Below are positions 18,773 to 27,338 of a stretch of DNA of 64,000 bases, one piece after another (position 1 is the first letter of the stretch; every line of letters begins with the position of its first letter). A model generated the notes under the pieces. That model was not told the DNA's origin, ran no database searches, and worked only from the letters and a program-made list of their open reading frames with translations. A program made the position numbers and the translations under genes. This DNA is from Aminobacter aganoensis (lineage in GTDB: Bacteria; Pseudomonadota; Alphaproteobacteria; Rhizobiales; Rhizobiaceae): the NCBI RefSeq assembly GCF_014206975.1, contig NZ_JACHOU010000021.1:1-64000 (forward strand). Direction: 5' to 3'.

Positions 18773-21226
18773 TCACTTCTGTTTCACCTTGAGATTCAGG
18801 TTTACGGCAGTACATTGGCAACGTAGAGATTCCGGGCTGCCGCCGCGAGGCGTGACATAAAGCCAAGACTGACAGTCCTTGCAGCGCAGGCACTCCAGCA
18901 GTTCCTTGAACGCTGTGACAACAGGCTCGAAATCTTTCTTTCCAAAGTTGGCCCACTCATTGTAGTGCACCGCCTTGTTGACAGCCCATTGCTCGACATT
19001 GCTTGCACCGCTCGAACCGGAGAGCGTGGTCTTACGTTCCAACGCTGCTTCCTTTGCGATGACATTGCCCCATGACTGCGCCACATCCGCAGCCTTCCCG
19101 TACAGGTCTTTGACGCGCGAGAGGACGCTGGGCAGGAGTTCGCCCAGCTCATAGTTGCCGTCAGCCCGGAAGACTGGACGCGCGCCAAGTTGGTCCGCGA
19201 GATGACGTGACGCATACTCCAAGTGATGACGCAGCCCATGAGCGGCCGTCTCGACTTTTCCCTTGGCGAGAGCGGCCGCGATCTCATCCCAGATATCGGC
19301 GTTCGACTCGACAAGCGGACCTGTGTCCACCGTCCAGCTATGAAACGCCAGCGAGGTCTTCGCGGTGACAAGCCCGGCCGATCTCATCTGTTCCGCCCAG
19401 AGGCGATCGTGGGTTGTGATGATAAATTGCGTGTCGGGAAAGTGCGTCTTCAACAGCTTGCAGAACTGATAGCGATGCCCCGAGTCGACCGACATGACGA
19501 CATCATCCAGTAGGGCGATGGTGAAGTTCTTTCCAAACATGCGTTTCATCAGGGCGAGGTAGAGACACACCCCCATGCCGTCCTGATGCCCTTCGCTGTG
19601 GTAGGCTCCGGGTGGAAAAAGGCCACGCTCATAGAAGTTCACGTCGAAATCGAGCCGCCCTTCGCTCGGCGTCAGCTTCGCGGTGAACTTCACCTCATCG
19701 CCCTCGTTGATCAGGCGGTAGAAAGTGCTGAAATCGTCCTGAACAGCCTCATAGAGCGCATTCAACTCGTCTTCCATGGCGCGGCAATAGGTATCGTAGG
19801 CCGCCTTCCCAGAGGTGCTGGCAACCTTCGCCGCCTCGTTCTTCCGCATGGCGTCGCGGTAGTCATTAAGCCGGAGCTGCGCTGTCGTGAGGAATGTCTG
19901 CGCTTCGATGGCCGCGCTTTGATCAGGCTTCGCCTGAACTTTGGCTTCCAGCTCGGCAAGCTTGGAAGGGAATTCCGTGGGCATTCTGGACCATCCATCC
20001 GCCAGGCGATCCTTCAAACCGATCAGCCCATCGAAATTGGAAAGCTGCCCCTTCAGCTGCTGCAGATCCGTTCCCCAAGCGGTTATGAGCTCGGCACAGA
20101 CAGCATCGCCTTCAGCCTTTGCGATCCTGAGAGCATTTCTGAGCAGGCCCAACAGGGTGTCCGCGTGCTGGGCGATCGCAGCTCCACTCTTGAGGAGAGA
20201 GGTCTGAAGCGTGCCTGCATCCTCGGATTTTGCGAGCTTCGCCTTGAGATGACCAAGCAGATGGTCCTCATCCGGCCATGGATGATCGCAAAGCGGGCAC
20301 TCGGGGCCGTCGACCAGGTCAAGGCCTTTCTCGACCAGTGAACGGCGTTGTAGCGCCCGAAGCAGAGCCGGATCACCTTCGAGCGTCGCGATACCCGCGA
20401 GGATGGCAGTGGCATCATCCTTTGCCGAGTCCGCAAGCTTGCCGAGCACATCTGACGTCGCCTTCAGGTCACGCAGCACGGATTGCTTATTGAACTCGGG
20501 GAGCTTGTCGGCATCCGACAGGCCCGCATCCAACTGCGTGTCGGATGTCAGCTTTTCAAGTTTCGGAAGGCCGAGCGCTTCGCGCTTTGGATTGACAGCG
20601 GCCAGCAGCTCGCTCGCTCCGGAGGTCGCGATTTGCAGGTGGCGCTGCAATGTATCTCGGCTCGACTGAACAAGATTCGATGCGGACTTGTGGGCAGTCT
20701 GAAGCTTGTTCTGCGCCGTGTTGAGCGCTGCGCGCGTTTGCCCGATTTCCTCCAGCTTTAGGATCGCTTGGATTTCCTCGGAGCGCTTTGTCGGCTCGAC
20801 GAGAATGAAACGCAGAATGTCGCGCCGGGCGAGCGTGACTTCAGGATGATCGGCAATTTCGGCGAGCGCTGCCTTCACATCGGAATCGGCCGGCACAATC
20901 TTGGGTTTGCTGGGCGCGGAGACTTTCCGCGTGAGCGTTGCCGACTTGCCAAGCGCTGGGATGAAAACCTTCAATTCCACAAAGGCGGCGTCCGGGAACT
21001 TGACCTTGTCGACATGAGGGCCGTGCTCTGAAACCGAGAGGCCCTTGGTGCCCCGTCCAGTGAGGCGGCCTATCTCTCCGGTGAGCCCGAATTCGATCGC
21101 GTCGATGACACCGCTTTTGCCGGAGCCGTTCGGACCAGAGATCGCGAAGGTCCCTTTCCCAAAGTCGATATCAAGCTTGCGGATTCCACGGACCTCTTCG
21201 ATGTGGGCGGTTTCGAGTTTAATCAC
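18773..21226 (-). CDS. SMC/Rad50-like AAA ATPase of a defence module
   Basis: An 817-residue ABC/SMC-type ATPase. Walker A is GPNGSGKSG (residues 31-39). Long helical arms flank a Rad50-like zinc-hook motif CPLC (GPECPLCDHPW, near residue 308). Walker B is IALLDDVVMSVDSG (near 570), followed by ITTHDRLW. A C-terminal Cys cluster (CLRCKDCQ ... LRCQC, about 785-810) looks like a zinc ribbon. The start is a GTG that overlaps the stop of the upstream small frame. Divergent Z1-helicase and HNH genes suggest a joint anti-phage function, with this protein as DNA-end or structure sensor. The family is secure; the function is inferred. Confidence 0.82.
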   Translation of the reverse strand: MIKLETAHIEEVRGIRKLDIDFGKGTFAISGPNGSGKSGVIDAIEFGLTGEIGRLTGRGTKGLSVSEHGPHVDKVKFPDAAFVELKVFIPALGKSATLTRKVSAPSKPKIVPADSDVKAALAEIADHPEVTLARRDILRFILVEPTKRSEEIQAILKLEEIGQTRAALNTAQNKLQTAHKSASNLVQSSRDTLQRHLQIATSGASELLAAVNPKREALGLPKLEKLTSDTQLDAGLSDADKLPEFNKQSVLRDLKATSDVLGKLADSAKDDATAILAGIATLEGDPALLRALQRRSLVEKGLDLVDGPECPLCDHPWPDEDHLLGHLKAKLAKSEDAGTLQTSLLKSGAAIAQHADTLLGLLRNALRIAKAEGDAVCAELITAWGTDLQQLKGQLSNFDGLIGLKDRLADGWSRMPTEFPSKLAELEAKVQAKPDQSAAIEAQTFLTTAQLRLNDYRDAMRKNEAAKVASTSGKAAYDTYCRAMEDELNALYEAVQDDFSTFYRLINEGDEVKFTAKLTPSEGRLDFDVNFYERGLFPPGAYHSEGHQDGMGVCLYLALMKRMFGKNFTIALLDDVVMSVDSGHRYQFCKLLKTHFPDTQFIITTHDRLWAEQMRSAGLVTAKTSLAFHSWTVDTGPLVESNADIWDEIAAALAKGKVETAAHGLRHHLEYASRHLADQLGARPVFRADGNYELGELLPSVLSRVKDLYGKAADVAQSWGNVIAKEAALERKTTLSGSSGASNVEQWAVNKAVHYNEWANFGKKDFEPVVTAFKELLECLRCKDCQSWLYVTPRGGSPESLRCQCTAVNLNLKVKQK

Positions 21227-21399
21227 TTCACTTCACCGCCAATCGGGGCCGTAAAGATTTTCACAAAATCATCAGCCTTCGGTTTCTTGGCGTCGGCCAG
21301 CAATTTTCGGATTTGTTCGATCTTCTCGGGATCGACTTCCTTGCCTTCCGCGAGCGACGAAAGAAATTACTCTGCAATTTTCGCCTGCAGCGTTGCCAT
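21223..21399 (-). pseudogene. Small ATPase-partner gene with an in-frame stop at codon 11
   Basis: An ATG at 21399 opens a 58-codon frame (MATLQAKIAE-stop-FLSSLAEGKE ... GGEVK) that reads through to a TGA overlapping the GTG of the ATPase. Apart from one TAA at 21367-21369, the text is a good, charged helical protein of about 58 residues. A single base change (AAA to TAA) would explain the stop. Small partners directly before ABC-type ATPases are typical of multi-component defence systems. No other start codon with a Shine-Dalgarno lies after the stop. Confidence 0.6.
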
Positions 21400-21827
21400 G
21401 AGGACTCACTTTTTGACTACAAAGCCCACTTTAATTGTAGCGTAAGGTTAGTTCACAAAAAATGGGATTGGAGGTGGTCAATCGCTCTAATCATCCACGG
21501 CGCTCGGGCCATCCGTCTGTTGGGAATCAGACCGCCATCGAAGGTCTCCATCGCGTTAGGCGAGGCGTCTCGCTGCGCGAGTCATGCGGCGCACCTTTGG
21601 GCACTGCGGTCCAACCGTGGCCTCGGCGGCCCCTGAAGCCATCGGGCTGCGTTTCACGTCCTCGGGATCGATCTCATTGGCATGGGTGAGCGGAAAGCGA
21701 ACCGATCAGCCCTGTTTGGTTGCCCCGGCGACCCAGACTCATGATGCGGGAAATCTTGCTGAACCACTGGGACGCGATACGAGGCGTACGCACCAGAAAA
21801 GGGCGTCACAGGTGTTGACAAATATCA
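21400..21827. other. Intergenic region between the divergent ATPase and Z1 genes
   Basis: About 430 bases with no convincing gene. It must hold the promoters of both divergent defence units. Short open frames here lack ribosome binding sites and family resemblance. A TTGACA box lies at 21815-21820, just before the tandem operators. Confidence 0.5.
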
Positions 21828-21862
21828 TGTGAGTGATACTCACAGTGTGACAAATGCTCACA
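21828..21862. promoter_or_regulatory. Tandem 17-base operators in front of the Z1 helicase gene
   Basis: The perfect palindrome TGTGAGTGATACTCACA (21828-21844) is followed one base later by a second copy of the TGTGA-N7-TCACA pattern (21846-21862). The two are 18 bases apart and end 10 bases before the Z1 start codon, over the expected promoter (TTGACA at 21815). They would allow tight repression of the Z1-HNH unit. Confidence 0.75.
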
Positions 21863-21872
21863 GGCGGTTGAT

Positions 21873-24212
21873 ATGGACAACGATTTAGTAGGCATCAACG
21901 AAATCGCGGCGATGGCGGAAGTGACCACTCAAGCCGTGGCCAACTGGCGAGTGCGCTCGTCCGACTTCCCGCAGCCGTTGAAAGAGCTGGCTTCAGGCCC
22001 AGTCTTTCGCCGGACACAAATTCGGGCTTGGCTCAAGCGCAACAATCGCAAGCTAGGATCGCTCGGCGCTTCGTCGTCGTACTATGCACGTCTCAAAAGC
22101 TTCCGTAATGACGACGATGCACTTTCGGAACGCATTGAGGAAATCGTCACCGAGCTCGAAACCGCGTCGACCACAGGGGACAAGCCGGGCATGCTTCTCG
22201 GTAAGATCCAGTCAGGGAAGACACGCGGTTTCGTCGGGGTCATCGCACGCGCCTTCGACCGCGGCTTCGATATGGCCGTCGTGCTGACCAAAGGCACCAA
22301 AACGCTCTCGGCCCAGACGGTTCGCCGACTTGAGGCGGACTTCAAGGAATTCATCGAGGACGATGAGTTCCTGGTGGTCGACATCATGAACCTTCCCGGC
22401 ACCCTGCGCCGCAGCGAGCTGCGCCGGAAAGTCGTGATAGTAGCCAAGAAGCAGGCGCGGAATCTTGACCGCCTCATCGAGTTCATCGACGCTCATGAGG
22501 ACTTGCATGATCGCAAAGTGCTGCTGGTCGACGACGAGGCCGATCTGGCCAGTGTCCGCTTCGTCCGCAAGACCGGCGATCCGAACATCAATCAAGGCAC
22601 CATCGCCGATCAGATCGATAAGCTTCGCGACAAAACCCAGGGAATCGCCTTTTTACAGGTTACAGCAACGCCCTACTCTCTCTACCTCCAGCCGGAAGGC
22701 TATGACGACGCCACGAACAACAGTTCGAGCTACGTGTTCAAGCCTAAGCGCCCTGCCTTCACTAAGCTCCTGCCGATCCATTCCGGCTACGTCGGCGGAG
22801 ACGACTATTTTGGCCCCTTCGACACAGATGATCCGCGGTCGAAGCTGATCGTGGAAGTCACCGAGCAGGAACAGGACGCGCTCCGTCGAGCCGACAAGCG
22901 ACGCATCAGCTCCAACAATGTCCTCGAAAGCGACAATGTCATTGGTTTGCGCCGCGCGATCATCACCTTTGTCGTGGCGGTCGGCGTTCGGCAGTGGCAG
23001 CAGCGTGAGGCCGGAGACCGGCCGAAGAAGTACGCGATGGTGATCCACAATGATATCCAGCGCGCTGCCCACGCGTGGCAGGATCAGGTGATCGATTGGA
23101 TTTTTAGCGCCATTGTCGATGCCGCAGAGAACGATCCCGATCGGTTGCGTCCGCTGTTCGACGGGGCTTTCGACGATCTCGAGACTTCTGTGCTTGCGGA
23201 CAAGGGACGCATGCCGCCGCGCGACGAAGCTTTCGACGCCTTCATCGATGCCTTGCAGAGCGATGACGTAGTGGTCGAGAAGGTAAACTCCGACACCGAC
23301 GTCATGGCTTTGCTGGATGCTAATGCCGAGCTCAAACTGCGCACGCCCTACAACATATGGGTTGGTGGCAACATTCTCGATCGCGGCATCACGATCCCGA
23401 ACCTGATCTCCTTTTATTATGGCCGAAATCCCAAGACGATGCAGGCGGATACAGTGCTCCAGCACTCGCGCATGTACGGCAATCGCGACCGGCGCGATCT
23501 GGCTGTCACGCGCTTCTATACCTCGCGTGCCGTCTATGACCGGCTCTACACAATCAATGCCCTTGAGAATTCGCTGCGCAACGCGTTCGAAACCGGTGCT
23601 CACGACGCCGGAGTGGTGTTCATCCAGTCGGACGCCGCCCGTCGCGTTCGCCCATGCGCACCGAACAAGATTCTGCTCAGCGATGTGGTCGCTGTGTCAC
23701 CCAACGACATGCTCCTACCCAGCGACTTTCAGACCAAGGGCGGTGCGGTCATGACGAAGATCCAGACGGAGCTTGATCGGTTGATCAAGCCTGAGTGGCG
23801 GAGCATCGACGACTTCGTTTTGGTTGACCGCAAGATCGCCCTGGCCATCATCGACGCCATCCAGCAAAGCATGGAATTTGACACGGTTGAGTTCGAGTGG
23901 GACGCGATGCGCGGTCTGATAGACTATTACGCCGATGTGGCGCAGGGCGGCGATGGTAAGATCCTGCTCTGGGTCGAGACGGGAAGGAAACTCTCACGGT
24001 CCGGATCGGGCGACAAGTCCGGCCGTTCGATCCTTGGTACCGCGCTCCGCAAAAAAGTGCTGGACGAACCGCGGTCGAAGCCGGCGCTGATCCTGCTCCA
24101 GCAGGAAGGCGGCCGAGATCTCGGTTGGACCGCACACAAGTTCTGGTGGCCCCTGTTCGCCGCACCCACCGACGCGGAGCCCTGCGTGTTTGCGACAAAG
24201 GTCGCCGCTTAG
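21873..24212 (+). CDS. Z1-domain SF2 helicase-like protein with fused N-terminal helix-turn-helix
   Basis: A 779-residue protein of the Z1 class, found in restriction and defence islands. Residues about 5-58 form an AlpA/MerR-like DNA-binding domain (GINEIAAMAEVTTQAVANW, then FRRTQIRAWLKR). The helicase motors follow: Walker A GKIQSGKT (110-117), Walker B VDDEAD (219-224), motif III VTATPYS (263-268), and motif VI QHSRMYG near 530. The Z1 C-terminal region runs to the end. An AGGCGG Shine-Dalgarno precedes the ATG. It is divergent from the SMC-like ATPase and leads the HNH gene by 44 bases. The N-terminal domain could bind the tandem operators just upstream. Confidence 0.85.
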   Translation: MDNDLVGINEIAAMAEVTTQAVANWRVRSSDFPQPLKELASGPVFRRTQIRAWLKRNNRKLGSLGASSSYYARLKSFRNDDDALSERIEEIVTELETASTTGDKPGMLLGKIQSGKTRGFVGVIARAFDRGFDMAVVLTKGTKTLSAQTVRRLEADFKEFIEDDEFLVVDIMNLPGTLRRSELRRKVVIVAKKQARNLDRLIEFIDAHEDLHDRKVLLVDDEADLASVRFVRKTGDPNINQGTIADQIDKLRDKTQGIAFLQVTATPYSLYLQPEGYDDATNNSSSYVFKPKRPAFTKLLPIHSGYVGGDDYFGPFDTDDPRSKLIVEVTEQEQDALRRADKRRISSNNVLESDNVIGLRRAIITFVVAVGVRQWQQREAGDRPKKYAMVIHNDIQRAAHAWQDQVIDWIFSAIVDAAENDPDRLRPLFDGAFDDLETSVLADKGRMPPRDEAFDAFIDALQSDDVVVEKVNSDTDVMALLDANAELKLRTPYNIWVGGNILDRGITIPNLISFYYGRNPKTMQADTVLQHSRMYGNRDRRDLAVTRFYTSRAVYDRLYTINALENSLRNAFETGAHDAGVVFIQSDAARRVRPCAPNKILLSDVVAVSPNDMLLPSDFQTKGGAVMTKIQTELDRLIKPEWRSIDDFVLVDRKIALAIIDAIQQSMEFDTVEFEWDAMRGLIDYYADVAQGGDGKILLWVETGRKLSRSGSGDKSGRSILGTALRKKVLDEPRSKPALILLQQEGGRDLGWTAHKFWWPLFAAPTDAEPCVFATKVAA

Positions 24213-24256
24213 CTGCCTGATCAATTGGCAGGGAACTGCCCAGTCTGGAGGGCAAC

Positions 24257-25018
24257 ATGGCCGACAAGCGGAAATTTTACTACGAAGCGAGAGGTTTCAG
24301 CGTCTACTATTTCGCCAACGCAGTCTTCAACATCGTGAACGAATCCGGCTCGTACCTGCGAGGCATCGAGGATGTCCTTGGCGATGCTCAGACAATGATG
24401 CTCATGCGCCCGTTCCATCGCTTCACAAACCTGCATCATTTCCTAGAAGCGATTATCCGACAGATAGTTGAGGAAGAGGTTGAACGGCTCGACGAGGACA
24501 AGCCTCGGTTCTTGCGGAAATTCCTGTCGACCTATCGAGTGCCATTTTCCCCCAATGATCTCGAGGACGAAGACTCCTTCTACGACTTCACCGCAGAGTC
24601 TGATCGATACCACAATGCTCTCGAAGAGTTGGCCGACGAGGTGTTTCACGTTCTGTTCAACGACGTCGGCTTCCTGCAAACTTTCAACAGGCTTTGCTCC
24701 GGCCATATCGAGACGTCAGGTTTCGGCGCTGAACTCACAACCAGGACTGGGCAGCTTAAACGAGTGGCGATCCCGATGTGGGCACGGCGCGCTATCTTTC
24801 ATCGCGACAAGGGCGAATGCCGTGAGTGCAAGCGGAGTTTGGCTGCAACCGTGAATCAAATGGAGACCGAACGTTACGATCACATCGTCCCATTGGCTCG
24901 CTTCGGAGCGAACGATGTCACAAATCTGCAGTTGCTGTGCGAAGCATGCAATTCGAAGAAGGCTGCCGCGATGCAATCCGTTTCGCCCTTGTACCCGCGG
25001 GCTATAATTCCGCGCTGA
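24257..25018 (+). CDS. HNH endonuclease-like protein, second gene of the Z1 unit
   Basis: A 253-residue protein whose first 180 residues are helical and unrecognised and whose C terminus is an HNH nuclease: CRECKRSL, then ERYDHIVPLARFG (DH motif), then NLQLLCEACNSKK (about residues 188-236), giving the two Cys pairs of the zinc-bound type. It follows the Z1 gene by 44 bases on the same strand. It is the likely DNA-cutting effector of the module. The N-terminal part may dock to the helicase. Confidence 0.82.
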   Translation: MADKRKFYYEARGFSVYYFANAVFNIVNESGSYLRGIEDVLGDAQTMMLMRPFHRFTNLHHFLEAIIRQIVEEEVERLDEDKPRFLRKFLSTYRVPFSPNDLEDEDSFYDFTAESDRYHNALEELADEVFHVLFNDVGFLQTFNRLCSGHIETSGFGAELTTRTGQLKRVAIPMWARRAIFHRDKGECRECKRSLAATVNQMETERYDHIVPLARFGANDVTNLQLLCEACNSKKAAAMQSVSPLYPRAIIPR

Positions 25019-25174
25019 GAAAAGTGCCTATCTGGAATCCCACACTGTCGGACGTCCCGCCCGCCTCGAGCAGGGCCGCCTATTGCGGGCACGACGCCCG
25101 ACATTCTGAGCGATCTTGGCGCGCCAATAGTTGGCGTTGTCTTTAGGCATCCGAGCCGCGGGCGGATCTGCGAG

Positions 25175-25936
25175 CTAAGCTTCGCCGACGAAGATTTCGT
25201 CGTCATTCTCCGGCCCTGCTTCCACCGAAGCATCCCCACCAAGACTTACGAACCGCCGCTCGGCTAACCATTGTAAGCGTTTGGCCTGGGTTAGCAGCAC
25301 GCGGCGGAGACCAGTGTGCTTCAGTTCGCGCTCTGAAATAACCTGAGCCAACTTTGAGACAATTAAAGCTCGACGCGCGAGACGAGTGTCCGGGTGCTCC
25401 CGCAGCGCTCGAACCTGATCGGAGACAATTGTGCCTCGCCGTCTCTCGGGTTCGACGACAGCTACCTTGGGCGTAGGAGGATCCTTCTCGTTCAAGATAG
25501 CTTTGAAGCGGCTCTCGTTGCGAAGTCTTGTAAGGACCAGATGCTCAAGCGCATCGAGATAGTCTTTTGTCTTCTTATAATCGGGGTGCTTACTATTGAT
25601 CCCTTCGAACTGCGGCAACGGCCAGACTTCAATCTCGGCGACTTCAAAAGGATCAAGCACCGACATGGCCACGGCGTCGGTACGCTGGTTCGTCATATGG
25701 CGGCGAACACGGCCGCTCAACTTTTCCTTTGTCTGGCCGACATAGATCGGTTCCTTGTCGTAGTCGTAGAACGCATAGACACCCCACTTGTAACCGCCGA
25801 CGTTTCGATCGACGCCATTGCTGTCAGGATATTGTATCGTGCGAAAGAATGCCTCGATGCCCTTGCGAAGTTCGTCGGTCTCCATGGGAGGCGTCCGGAT
25901 TGCATCGCCGGTGGCGACATTCTTCTTCTTGCCCAC
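25175..25936 (-). CDS. GIY-YIG nuclease family protein
   Basis: A 253-residue protein with a GIY-YIG core: GVYAF (residues 52-56), IYVGQT (64-69), Arg and His at about 76-80 (GRVRRH), and Glu131 with Asn149 (ALEHLVLTRL ... AILNE) as the expected metal-binding Glu and Asn. This layout is like the Eco29kI group of restriction enzymes. The C-terminal 100 residues are helical and basic. It stands on its own transcript between the HNH gene (convergent) and the restriction operon. It may be a stand-alone nuclease or part of either module. Confidence 0.72.
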   Translation of the reverse strand: MGKKKNVATGDAIRTPPMETDELRKGIEAFFRTIQYPDSNGVDRNVGGYKWGVYAFYDYDKEPIYVGQTKEKLSGRVRRHMTNQRTDAVAMSVLDPFEVAEIEVWPLPQFEGINSKHPDYKKTKDYLDALEHLVLTRLRNESRFKAILNEKDPPTPKVAVVEPERRRGTIVSDQVRALREHPDTRLARRALIVSKLAQVISERELKHTGLRRVLLTQAKRLQWLAERRFVSLGGDASVEAGPENDDEIFVGEA

Positions 25937-26118
25937 TATAGTCCCCGCGAATCGCTATCCTGTCATTTCCGATGTACCACACCTCCTGCCCATGGCTGCC
26001 TTCATCGCATCTTGCAATGCGATCCCGTCGCGGAGGGTGACTAGGCCGCGTGGCAGCCAACTCTCGAGTGTCGAATTGATTTAAGTCGCTCGATCCTGAA
26101 ACACTGAAACTGAGTGGC

Positions 26119-26913
26119 TCAAGGCGCGCCAAGCTGCCCAGCGTCACGCTGCAACTCGGACATACTCAGATTTTTCATCGCCTCGTAGAAAATAGCTTGC
26201 TCAGGAGCCAGACCAAGATGCCGATCGATATCGGTCAGGAGACGGTCGATCGCCAGAGGCTTGAACAACGGCACCCCGGTTTTGGCGTCCAACACCATCT
26301 CGTCATGTAAGATCACCGCCGTCTTGCTCTGTTCGAAGAATGGATTTCCTAGTTGGGAACTGGACGAATTTCGGGTCTTGGCAACCGCCTCAGCCTTGGC
26401 CCGCTGCGCTAGGATGCGGCTTTGACGGAAGCCATCTCCAAAGCGAATGTCCACGCGCACGGACTTGTCCGGCGTGACGATCGCGATATCGGTTTTCAGT
26501 TTGGCGTCGACGCGGGCGTCCATCATGACCGCGCCGACGCGCCGCTGTTCTTCGTAAGCCTGCACAAGCGTGCAATAGAGATGAGTATGGGCGAGCCCGT
26601 CGAGATACCATCCTCCGATGCGGTGCAGGAGCCCGGGAGAAGGATGTCCGCCAGGGCAGAACTCCTCTTTTTGGCGCCGATACCGAGGATGGTTATCGAG
26701 CGCGAGCAGATAGGAACGCTTGAAACGTTCGTAGCGCGGAAGACGATACCCGTTCGAATGTTCAAACAGGCAAAGCGCATGAAACACATGTCGGTATGGC
26801 GGTAGTTGGCGGTTGCGGATGTTGGGATCGCTTGAGCCCTCCCGCGTGAATTGGGTCGGCACTGCGATCCGGAGCTCCTTCATGAAGCGGCTGATCACCA
26901 TGTCAGCCGGCAT
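26119..26913 (-). CDS. Last gene of the restriction-modification operon, unknown function
   Basis: A 264-residue protein I do not recognise. It begins 19 bases inside vsr, so it is translationally coupled to it. A DAKLKTDIAIVT segment followed by VRVDIRF (about residues 135-160) could be a weak, degenerate PD-(D/E)XK core (D ... D-x-R). The rest is mixed alpha/beta with no signal peptide. By position it is a restriction accessory or nuclease subunit. The function is not established. Confidence 0.6.
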   Translation of the reverse strand: MPADMVISRFMKELRIAVPTQFTREGSSDPNIRNRQLPPYRHVFHALCLFEHSNGYRLPRYERFKRSYLLALDNHPRYRRQKEEFCPGGHPSPGLLHRIGGWYLDGLAHTHLYCTLVQAYEEQRRVGAVMMDARVDAKLKTDIAIVTPDKSVRVDIRFGDGFRQSRILAQRAKAEAVAKTRNSSSSQLGNPFFEQSKTAVILHDEMVLDAKTGVPLFKPLAIDRLLTDIDRHLGLAPEQAIFYEAMKNLSMSELQRDAGQLGAP

Positions 26914-27338
26914 CGACCCTTGCCTTTCGTTGTCGAGGCGGACATCAACAGGTCGCCGAGCTTTGTGCGAAGCTGCTCTTGCTCGCGCAATTCACATTCC
27001 CAGACGACGCAACTTCGCCAACCTTCCTGTGACAGCGCCTCTAGCGTCGCGGCGTCACGCTTTCGATTGCGTTCGATCTTTTGCGCCCAATACTGGGCAT
27101 TGGTCTTTGGGCTTCGCGCGCCGCGCGCGCAGTCATGACCGTGCCAGAAGCAACCATGCACGAACAACGCCAGCCGTCGTGAGGGGAATACCAAGTCAGG
27201 ATGGCCTGGAAGATTCTTTCGATGGAGCCGGAACCTGTATCCCATCCGATGGACAATCTTGCGCACGATCATTTCGGGAGCGGTGTTTTTCGATTTCACC
27301 GCTCGCATCATACGGGAACGAATAGGATCGACGGTCAT
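26895..27338 (-). CDS. vsr: Very-short-patch repair endonuclease Vsr
   Basis: A 147-residue Vsr nuclease, which nicks DNA 5' of T:G mismatches made when 5-methylcytosine deaminates. The family pattern is complete: RSRMMRAVKSKNTAPE, LPGHPDLVF (catalytic Asp48), FVHGCFWHGHDC (metal-binding His residues near 66-68), QYWAQKIERN and VWECEL. It lies in the operon of a C5-cytosine methylase, the usual partner. It overlaps the upstream gene by 4 bases and the downstream gene by 19. Confidence 0.93.
   Translation of the reverse strand: MTVDPIRSRMMRAVKSKNTAPEMIVRKIVHRMGYRFRLHRKNLPGHPDLVFPSRRLALFVHGCFWHGHDCARGARSPKTNAQYWAQKIERNRKRDAATLEALSQEGWRSCVVWECELREQEQLRTKLGDLLMSASTTKGKGRCRLTW

Noticed and set aside
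21828-21862. CRP/FNR sites
   Set aside because: The half-sites look like CRP (TGTGA/TCACA), but the spacer is 7 and not 6 bases and the two are in strict tandem over the promoter, so a dedicated repressor is more likely.
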